Assembly (NCBI GenBank): GCA_030830385.1
Contig: JAURNA010000236.1
Span: 1-7,762, forward strand
Direction: 5' to 3'
Length of the DNA: 7,762 nucleotides
From: Crocinitomicaceae bacterium
GTDB taxonomy: Bacteria; Bacteroidota; Bacteroidia; Flavobacteriales_D; Crocinitomicaceae
In this document: positions 1 to 5,379 of the stretch, in pieces
Numbering within the stretch: position 1 is the stretch's first letter
Layout: each line of letters starts with the position of its first letter
The notes under the pieces: model-generated
The model's database searches: none
What the model saw: only the letters and a program-made list of their open reading frames with translations
What the model was told of the DNA's origin: nothing
Program-made: the position numbers and the translations under genes

Positions 1-2060
1 AATACATCCGGGTGTGCCTTTTCGATTTCGTCGAGCAGCACAATGGAGTAGGGACGGCGCCGAACAGCTTCGGTCAATTGTCCTCCTTCATCGTATCCCA
101 CGTATCCCGGAGGCGCTCCAACCAATCGACTTACCGAATGTTTCTCCTGAAATTCACTCATGTCGATGCGCGTCATGGCATTCTCATCGTTGAAGAGGTA
201 TTCTGCAAGGGATTTCGCCAATTCTGTTTTTCCAACCCCGGTGGTTCCGAGGAATATGAACGATCCGATTGGACGTTTTTCGTCCTGCAATCCTGCACGG
301 GATCTGCGAACGGCATCAGAAAGTGCAGCGATGGCTTCTTTCTGGCCCACTACACGCTTGGACAGTTCGTCTTCTAAACGAAGGAGTTTTTCGCGTTCGC
401 TTTCAATCATCTTGTTCACGGGAATCCCTGTCCACTTGGAAACTACTTCCGCAATTTCCTCCGCGTCCACCTCTTCCTTGATCAATTTTTTTCCTGAAGA
501 TTGAACCTCGGCGAGTGTTTTCTTTGCGTCTTCCAGTTTTTGTTCTGCTTCCTGAATCCGGCCGTAGCGAATTTCCGCCACTTTTCCGTAGTCTCCGGAT
601 CGCTCTGCTTGTTCGGCTTCAAGTTTAAACTGCTCGATTTCTTCCTTGTATCGTTGAATGCTGTCCACTACGTTTCGCTCTGATTGCCATCGGGCGGTCA
701 GTGCCTCACGTGTTTCGTTCAAATCGGCCAATTCCTTCTCAATCTGGTCGAGTTTTTTCGTATCCTTTTCTCGCTTGATTGCTTCACGTTCAATTTCCAA
801 TTGCATCACTTTGCGTTCAATCTCGTCCAGCTCTTCCGGTTTGGAGTTGATTTCCATTCGCAATTTTGAAGCCGCCTCGTCGATGAGGTCAATCGCTTTG
901 TCCGGAAGGTGGCGCTCGGTGATGTAACGCTGTGAGAGTTCCACTGCGTTAATGATGGCAGCATCCTTGATCAGAACCTTGTGGTGTGTCTCATACTTCT
1001 CCTTGATTCCGCGAAGAATAGAGATTGCGTCTTCTGTATTCGGTTCGTCTACGAGTACAGTTTGGAATCTGCGTACGAGCGCCTTGTCTTTTTCGAAGTA
1101 CTTCTGATACTCGTTAAGCGTAGTGGCTCCCACTGCGCGCAATTCTCCCCGAGCCAGTGCAGGCTTGAGAATGTTTGCTGCATCCATCGCTCCTTCGCCA
1201 CCGCCACCGGCTCCAACGAGGGTGTGTATTTCATCGATAAAAAGAATGATTTCGCCATCGGCTTTCACAACTTCTTTTACGACAGACTTGAGTCGCTCTT
1301 CAAATTCTCCTTTGTATTTCGCCCCGGCAATCAGTGCTCCCATATCGAGCGAATACACTTTTTTACTCTTGAGATTTTCAGGAACGTCTCCCTCGATGAT
1401 TCGATGCGCAATCCCTTCGGCAATGGCAGTTTTACCTACTCCGGGCTCGCCAATGAGTATGGGGTTGTTCTTTGTTCTTCGTGTAAGAATTTGGAGTACA
1501 CGGCGAATTTCATCGTCACGGCCAATGACCGGATCGAGTTTCCCGCTTCGCGCCATTTCGTTCAGATTTTTGGCGTATTTCTCAAGAGATTGATAGGTTC
1601 CTTCCTGACTTGTTGATGTCACACTTTCACCGTTTCGTAAATTCAAAATATGTTGCTTAATGCTTTTCTGGCTGATTCCGTTGTCTCTGAGTAATTGTCC
1701 GGTTACGTCTTTAGCACCCAACAATGCATAAAACAAAATCTCCACAGATAAGTATTCGTCTGTAAAGGTACGCATGCTGTTGAATGCATTGCTGAACACC
1801 TTGTTCATTTCCTGGGACATGTATTGTTGTCCGCCGGAAACTTTCGGATAGGACTCAATGATTTTGTCGGTTGCCGATTCGATCATGGACAAGGATGCGC
1901 CGGTTTCGTTGATGAGGTAGGGGACCACCTCTTTGTCCTGAAGCAAGATTCCTTTCAGGATATGAGCAGGCTCAATGCTCTGATGCTCATTTGTATTCGC
2001 TATGTGCTGGGCACTTTGCAGAACCTCCTGTGTTTTGATGGTTAATTTATTCAGATCCAT
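1..2060 (-). CDS. clpB: ATP-dependent protein disaggregase ClpB (C-terminus beyond window edge)
   Basis: ClpB is a cytoplasmic hexameric AAA+ chaperone that, with DnaK/DnaJ, pulls aggregated proteins through its central pore after stress. I translated this strand: 686 codons are visible from ATG (MDLNKLTIKTQEVLQ) with no frameshift; the usual length is about 860, so roughly 175-180 residues are missing. Seen in order: Clp N-domain (about 1-145); first AAA+ module with Walker A GEPGVGKT (204-211), pore tyrosine in KYKGEFEERL (Y249), Walker B IDEIHT (D276, E277) and the Arg-finger stretch VRRFQ; the long charged coiled-coil M domain (about 409-520) that distinguishes ClpB from ClpA/ClpC; then KWTGIPV (W543), second Walker A GTTGVGKT (605-612), pore loop GYVGYDEGG (Y653) and Walker B LLDEIEKAHP (E678). 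Second-module numbering matches E. coli ClpB. No IGL/F tripeptide loop for ClpP binding was noticed. No CIRCE element lies upstream, and I could not place its promoter. Confidence 0.97.
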   Translation of the reverse strand, partial: MDLNKLTIKTQEVLQSAQHIANTNEHQSIEPAHILKGILLQDKEVVPYLINETGASLSMIESATDKIIESYPKVSGGQQYMSQEMNKVFSNAFNSMRTFTDEYLSVEILFYALLGAKDVTGQLLRDNGISQKSIKQHILNLRNGESVTSTSQEGTYQSLEKYAKNLNEMARSGKLDPVIGRDDEIRRVLQILTRRTKNNPILIGEPGVGKTAIAEGIAHRIIEGDVPENLKSKKVYSLDMGALIAGAKYKGEFEERLKSVVKEVVKADGEIILFIDEIHTLVGAGGGGEGAMDAANILKPALARGELRAVGATTLNEYQKYFEKDKALVRRFQTVLVDEPNTEDAISILRGIKEKYETHHKVLIKDAAIINAVELSQRYITERHLPDKAIDLIDEAASKLRMEINSKPEELDEIERKVMQLEIEREAIKREKDTKKLDQIEKELADLNETREALTARWQSERNVVDSIQRYKEEIEQFKLEAEQAERSGDYGKVAEIRYGRIQEAEQKLEDAKKTLAEVQSSGKKLIKEEVDAEEIAEVVSKWTGIPVNKMIESEREKLLRLEDELSKRVVGQKEAIAALSDAVRRSRAGLQDEKRPIGSFIFLGTTGVGKTELAKSLAEYLFNDENAMTRIDMSEFQEKHSVSRLVGAPPGYVGYDEGGQLTEAVRRRPYSIVLLDEIEKAHPDV

Positions 2061-2136
2061 AATTCATTATTCAGTTACGAAAAGGAAAAGTCAAATTTTG
2101 AACCAATCCGATTTCTAGTCCTGAATCCGGAAATAA

Positions 2137-2164
2137 TGACAGCTTAAGGCGGTTCAGGCTGTCA
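2137..2164. repeat. Inverted repeat, 7-bp arms, 14-nt spacer
   Basis: TGACAGC (2137-2143) is repeated in inverted orientation as GCTGTCA (2158-2164). It lies about 77-104 bp upstream of the clpB start and about 140 bp upstream of the divergent glucosaminidase gene. It could be an operator dyad or an RNA hairpin in a leader. It interlocks with a second possible stem, CCTGAA-T-CC (2120-2128) with GG-TTCAGG (2151-2158). No poly-T tract follows on either strand, so it is not a terminator. Function unknown. Confidence 0.45.
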
Positions 2165-2180
2165 AAATGGCTGAAAATCA

Positions 2181-2206
2181 CATCCGAAGTGGCTTGGAAC
2201 CGGATG
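2181..2206. repeat. Second inverted repeat, 6-bp arms, 14-nt spacer
   Basis: CATCCG (2181-2186) and CGGATG (2201-2206) form a perfect 6-bp dyad with the same 14-nt spacer as the neighbouring dyad at 2137-2164. The two centres are 43 bp apart, close to four helical turns. The arm sequences are unrelated, so they would not be copies of one operator. A 6-bp dyad can arise by chance; confidence is for the repeat being meaningful. Confidence 0.25.
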
Positions 2207-2215
2207 AATTCTGAG

Positions 2216-2245
2216 TTATCAACAAAAAAAATGAGGTTTTCAACA
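2216..2245. repeat. Direct repeat TTATCAACA / TTTTCAACA, 21 bp apart
   Basis: TTATCAACA (2216-2224) and TTTTCAACA (2237-2245) differ by one base, and both are preceded by GAG and followed by A. Their 21-bp period would put them on the same face of the helix, 60-90 bp upstream of the glucosaminidase start. This fits a tandem regulator site, but low complexity in this AT-rich stretch makes chance plausible. Confidence 0.25.
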
Positions 2246-2304
2246 ATTTCTGTAACTCTTTTGAGGCTATTCCGTAATGGAAGATACAAACACACAACAA
2301 ACAA

Positions 2305-3225
2305 ATGATGAAACGAACACTAATTCTTGTCGGAGTGATTGAGCTTGTTTCGGTTTCTGCTTCGGCGCGCATTACCAAAGATGGGTATGTAAATCAGTGG
2401 AATGAAGTTGCGGTGCAGCAAATGCACGAATACGGTATCCCAGCCAGCATCACGTTGGCTCAAGGTATTCTGGAGAGTGCTTCAGGTAATTCTCAGCTTG
2501 CCATGAAAGGAAACAATCATTTCGGTATTAAGTGCCACGGATGGGATGGCGATAAAATGTACATGGACGATGACCAGAAAGGGGAATGCTTTCGTGTGTA
2601 TGATTCTGCACAGGAATCCTATGTTGATCACAGCAAGTTTCTTCGCAAATACGATCGATACGCTTTTCTGTTTGAATTGGAGCAAACGAACTACAAAGCA
2701 TGGGCGAAAGGTTTGAAAAAGGCGGGTTACGCAACCAGTCATACCTATGCAGATGCGTTGATTCAACTCATCGAGGACCTGAACCTTAGTCAGTATGATG
2801 GCAAGGGCGTAGAACTTGGTCCTGCGCCTCAAATTATTGCTTCGTCCAGCTCAGTGCAACAATCGAATACTCACAGTGTTCAGTTGCAGGCAGACAACCA
2901 GGTGAAGTTTGTGGTAGCGAAAAAGGGGGATACCTTTTATAAAATTGCCCGGGAGTTTGGTCTTACGTTATGGCAATTGCGTCGATACAACGATTTCGAT
3001 GATCAAAAAGATGTTCTGGAGGAAGGAGATCGAATATACGTTCAGGCTAAGAAGAGCTTTCGTTTTTTCGCGCCCAAACGAACGGAAATGGTTCCGGAGT
3101 CGATGACAGTAAACGAATTTTCTCAGCTGTTCGGAGTTACCGTGGGTATGCTGTTGAGAATGAATGATGAAATTGAAGACGGGGGTGATCGTCTTCAAAA
3201 AGGTGCTAAAGTTACCCTCCGTTAG
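2305..3225 (+). CDS. Secreted GH73-type N-acetylglucosaminidase with LysM repeats
   Basis: Predicted exported peptidoglycan hydrolase of 306 residues, cutting beta-N-acetylglucosaminyl bonds in the cell wall. Residues 1-21 look like a Sec signal peptide (K3-R4, hydrophobic stretch, A-S-A before R22), although a glutamate (E13) sits inside the hydrophobic core. The glucosaminidase domain covers about 28-164: GIPASITLAQGILES carries the expected catalytic acid E57, followed by NNHFGIKC (70-77), CFRVYDS (95-101) and KAWAKGLKKAGYAT (131-144), all typical of Bacteroidota members. A Ser/Gln-rich linker (about 174-199) precedes a clear LysM (200-247, KKGDTFYKIA, EEGDRIYV) and a weaker LysM-like stretch (268-306). 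LysM modules bind peptidoglycan. The start is the first of two adjacent ATGs; the second (2308) is equally possible. There is no Shine-Dalgarno sequence, only an A/C-rich leader. It appears monocistronic, with a terminator 43 bp downstream. Exact cleavage specificity is inferred from the family. Confidence 0.92.
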   Translation: MMKRTLILVGVIELVSVSASARITKDGYVNQWNEVAVQQMHEYGIPASITLAQGILESASGNSQLAMKGNNHFGIKCHGWDGDKMYMDDDQKGECFRVYDSAQESYVDHSKFLRKYDRYAFLFELEQTNYKAWAKGLKKAGYATSHTYADALIQLIEDLNLSQYDGKGVELGPAPQIIASSSSVQQSNTHSVQLQADNQVKFVVAKKGDTFYKIAREFGLTLWQLRRYNDFDDQKDVLEEGDRIYVQAKKSFRFFAPKRTEMVPESMTVNEFSQLFGVTVGMLLRMNDEIEDGGDRLQKGAKVTLR

Positions 3226-3268
3226 TGTTTTCCATATGGGAGGTTTTTAGTTTGTTGTTGTTTGTTAC

Positions 3269-3295
3269 AAAGCCCCGTTGATTGGGGCTTTCTTG
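3269..3295 (+). terminator. Rho-independent terminator of the glucosaminidase gene
   Basis: AAAGCCCC (3269-3276), loop GTTGATT, GGGGCTTT (3284-3291), then CTTG: a perfect 8-bp GC-rich stem whose 3' arm ends in a T-run. It sits 43 bp after the stop codon. It separates this gene from the TPR-like gene, which starts about 150 bp further on and so probably has its own promoter. Confidence 0.85.
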
Positions 3296-3302
3296 TATTC
3301 TT

Positions 3303-3329
3303 AAGTCCGGTTTGATTCGTTTGGGACTT
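3303..3329. repeat. Small inverted repeat upstream of the TPR-like gene
   Basis: AAGTCC (3303-3308) and GGACTT (3324-3329) form a 6-bp dyad with a 15-nt spacer, about 120 bp upstream of the next start codon. The nearby GGTTTGATTC (3309-3318) recurs with one mismatch as GGTTTGAATC (3403-3412). Neither is a recognised site; they may be chance. I found no TAnnTTTG promoter between 3226 and 3447. Confidence 0.2.
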
Positions 3330-3447
3330 CAGTTTTCTTACAGGTAAATCTCACATATAATGGCACATAGTATCACAACAAAACCTGATTTAGGTCCCAT
3401 TTGGTTTGAATCTTATTTCGTATATTGATCCGGTTAAAATTGCATAC

Positions 3448-4983
3448 ATGAAGCCGTCATCGGAACTATTCAAACTGATCAAATCTCTCTCTAAGTCGGA
3501 AAAACGCTTTTTCAAATTGTCTTCAAGCCTCCAGTCCGGTGAGAAGAACTATCTGAAAATATTCGATTTCATTGAAGGTCAGGATGAGTACGACGAAGCA
3601 GAATTGAAGCGTACATTTCAAAAAGAAACGTTCGTGAAACACTTGCCCTCCGAGAAGAATCACCTATACAAGTTGATTCTAAAAAGTCTTCGTTTGTACT
3701 ACAGCGAGCAGTCGATCAGTAGTATCCTCAAACAGGAAATTAAAAACGTTGAAATTCTCTACAGCAAGGCACTTTACAAAGAATGTGAGAAATTCGTCAA
3801 GCGCGCAAAATCAATTGCGAAGAAGTACGAGAAGTTCTACTATTGGTTTGAATTAATTAGCTGGGAGAAACTTCTGCTGGAGTCAGCCTACGAATCCGGA
3901 GAATTTGGAACAGATCTTGATCAGTTGGTAGAGGAAGAGGAAATGGTAATCGCCAAATTGAGAAACCTCGCAGAGTACACGGTTATATACTCGAAAATTA
4001 ACCTGGTTTTCCGAAGCGGTGGTTTTACACGGAACGAGAAAGAACGACAGGTGGTGGCTGATATTGCTGATTACCATTTGATTAAGGGGAAAGATACGGC
4101 TCTTTCGATTAAGGCGGCATCGATTTGTTATTACATCAAAGGACTCTGTGCGGCGACAAATCGAAATTATGAGGACAGTTTCCAGTTTTTCAATCGAACA
4201 AGAGAAATTCTGGACAGCAATCCATATATCAAGCAAGATACAGGACAACGTTACGTGATGACTCTCTTCCATTTGTTGCGCTGTCACATTGATAATTCGG
4301 AGTTTGAAGAAGCTGAAAGGCTCATTGCAGACGTACGCTCGTTGTCTGGGAAGAAAGGATTTAACTCAATCAATATAGCACTGCGCATCTTCGGAAACTC
4401 GGCATACCTGGAGTTGATGCTTCTTCACAAGCAAGGCCGATTCAAAGACAGCGTCGCGCTGATTCCGGAAATTGAGCAAGGGCAGTTGGATTATGGCGAT
4501 AAGCTCAGCAAGGAGATGGAGCTGTTGCTCACCTACAGTAAAGCGTATAGCTATTTTGGTACAGGAGAGTTCAAGCGATCCCTTCATTATTTGAATGAGG
4601 TATTGAACGACAACGAGCAGAACTTGCGTCAGGATGTTTACAGCTTCGCTCGGCTGTTCAATTTGGTAATTCACTACGAATTAAAAAACTATGATTTTAT
4701 CGATTACATCGTGAAATCAGCCAACCGTTACCTGAGTAAACACGAACGCGATTATCGAATCGAGACGGCGTGCATAGGCCACATTCGCAAATTGGCGAAA
4801 GATCAGTTGAAAGACCAGCGCGTCGAAGTGCTTGAAAAGATGGAGGAAGAAATTCGTAATTTGCTGCAAGATCACAACGAGCGCGTGGTGCTTGAGTACT
4901 TCGATATCTCAAGTTGGATTCGTTCTAAGCTAGAGCAGATTTCATTTCAGGATGCTGTACAACAACAATTTGTGCACGCGTAG
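3448..4983 (+). CDS. Conserved Bacteroidota protein of unknown function, helical TPR-like
   Basis: A 511-residue protein starting MKPSSELFKLIKSLSKSEKR. I know this N-terminal pattern (LIKSLSKSEKRFFKL, then KNYLKIFDFIE and SEKNHLYKLILKSLRLYY) only from conserved uncharacterised Bacteroidota proteins. There is no signal peptide, membrane segment or enzyme motif, so it is probably cytoplasmic. The sequence is rich in Leu, Glu, Lys and Tyr and looks helical throughout; stretches such as KALYKECEKFVKRAKSIAKK, AASICYYIKGLCAATNRNYE and LLTYSKAYSYFGTGEFKRSL have the A/G/Y spacing of tetratricopeptide repeats, suggesting a curved helical scaffold for protein binding. ATG 3448 is chosen over an in-frame TTG 42 bp upstream because the family-like sequence starts here. 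It lies alone between a terminator and a 396-bp gap. No function can be assigned. Confidence 0.88.
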   Translation: MKPSSELFKLIKSLSKSEKRFFKLSSSLQSGEKNYLKIFDFIEGQDEYDEAELKRTFQKETFVKHLPSEKNHLYKLILKSLRLYYSEQSISSILKQEIKNVEILYSKALYKECEKFVKRAKSIAKKYEKFYYWFELISWEKLLLESAYESGEFGTDLDQLVEEEEMVIAKLRNLAEYTVIYSKINLVFRSGGFTRNEKERQVVADIADYHLIKGKDTALSIKAASICYYIKGLCAATNRNYEDSFQFFNRTREILDSNPYIKQDTGQRYVMTLFHLLRCHIDNSEFEEAERLIADVRSLSGKKGFNSINIALRIFGNSAYLELMLLHKQGRFKDSVALIPEIEQGQLDYGDKLSKEMELLLTYSKAYSYFGTGEFKRSLHYLNEVLNDNEQNLRQDVYSFARLFNLVIHYELKNYDFIDYIVKSANRYLSKHERDYRIETACIGHIRKLAKDQLKDQRVEVLEKMEEEIRNLLQDHNERVVLEYFDISSWIRSKLEQISFQDAVQQQFVHA

Positions 4984-5118
4984 TCTGTTTGTTTTTTGCG
5001 TTTTGGCGAACGTGCCTGCCCGGTCCGAATGCCTTAGACGATATCCAACGGTACACCCGAACCCTTCTGTAGCGATATGCAATCAAATGAAGCCGGAAGA
5101 ACGGAATCCAGGTTTTGA

Positions 5119-5259
5119 ACAGGACCGATAGGCTTGCACATCCAGATGCTGAACGAAGTCGCTCAGTTACGAACGCTCAATCGTTACGCCTTGTCCGGTA
5201 TTGTCATTCATCCTGCCGATGACCGATGGATCAAAGAATCATTTGGGATCGCCAAATAG
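5119..5259 (+). pseudogene. Possible remnant of a decayed gene (short open segment)
   Basis: An open segment of 46 codons begins after a TGA (5116-5118) and ends at TAG (5257-5259); the first ATG is at 5146, giving a 37-residue ORF, MLNEVAQLRTLNRYALSGIV and onward through HPADDRWIKESFG. The composition (balanced charge, Trp, His-Pro, alternating hydrophobics) looks like the end of a real globular protein rather than a chance frame, yet there is no ribosome-binding signal and the segment begins abruptly. It is in the same frame as proS, separated from it by this single stop codon and the proS promoter. I do not recognise a family. It could be a decayed gene, a real tiny gene, or coincidence. 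Confidence 0.25.
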
Positions 5260-5347
5260 CAAATGAATATAGTTCTTCACGAAGCCTTTCAAAAGATGGG
5301 GGAGTTTCTTTTTTGCTCGCACGTCATATTATCCTCCATGAATTGCC

Positions 5348-5355
5348 TATTTTTG
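5348..5355 (+). promoter_or_regulatory. Likely proS promoter, -7 element TATTTTTG
   Basis: TATTTTTG is a perfect match to the Bacteroidota -7 consensus TAnnTTTG and lies 24 bp before the proS ATG, which would leave a leader of roughly 20 nt. No TTG is found at the usual 19-21-bp distance upstream, so the -33 element is absent or degenerate. A purine-rich AGAAGAAA (5368-5375) lies between promoter and ATG and may aid ribosome binding. Confidence 0.5.
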
Positions 5356-5379
5356 CTCGAAACAGTCAGAAGAAATCAG

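Larger units (their letters stand above)
4984..5379. other. 396-bp gap with protein-like reading-frame fragments, no intact gene
   Basis: No complete gene is evident, but the stretch does not look random. Frames relative to this window: a run beginning in the TPR-like gene's overlap (4952-5131, 59 codons) contains a signal-peptide-like SLFVFCVLANVPARS; another frame gives NALDDIQRYTRTLL before a TAG at 5070-5072, then RYAIK and a TGA; a third frame is open from 5119 to 5256. Joined by frameshifts these could be remains of a roughly 100-residue secreted protein, but that is conjecture. The opposite strand shows nothing longer or more convincing. The last 35 bp hold the likely proS promoter. 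Confidence 0.4.

Noticed and set aside
12..2045. Several plus-strand open frames of 60-211 codons opposite clpB
   Set aside because: They are antisense shadows; the minus-strand frame is a continuous, motif-perfect ClpB.
2092..2099. AAAATTTG on the minus strand as the clpB -7 element
   Set aside because: The first base mismatches TAnnTTTG and no TTG lies 19-21 bp upstream on that strand.
2216..2224. TTATCAACA as a DnaA box marking a replication origin
   Set aside because: One mismatch to the strict box, no cluster of boxes, no dnaA/dnaN/gidA neighbours and no AT-rich unwinding region of the usual size.
2071..2378. Two short minus-strand ORFs in the clpB-glucosaminidase intergenic region
   Set aside because: Low-complexity Phe/Leu/Ser-rich translations with no recognisable motif; one runs into the glucosaminidase coding region in antisense.
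3356..3361. TATAAT as a sigma-70 type -10 box for the TPR-like gene
   Set aside because: No -35 at 16-18 bp, and the phylum's primary promoters use TAnnTTTG instead.
3406..3447. Upstream in-frame TTG start that would lengthen the TPR-like protein by 14 residues
   Set aside because: The added residues do not resemble the family-like N-terminus that begins at ATG 3448, and TTG is the weaker start.
4952..5131. 59-codon ORF overlapping the end of the TPR-like gene as an intact small gene
   Set aside because: It overlaps the upstream coding region by 32 bp in another frame, has no visible ribosome-binding signal, and its second half looks unlike protein; only the signal-peptide-like piece is noted as part of a possible remnant.
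5263..5379. Upstream in-frame ATG adding 39 residues to ProS
   Set aside because: The extension is unlike ProS N-termini, and a perfect TAnnTTTG motif lies inside it, so transcription probably starts downstream of that ATG.
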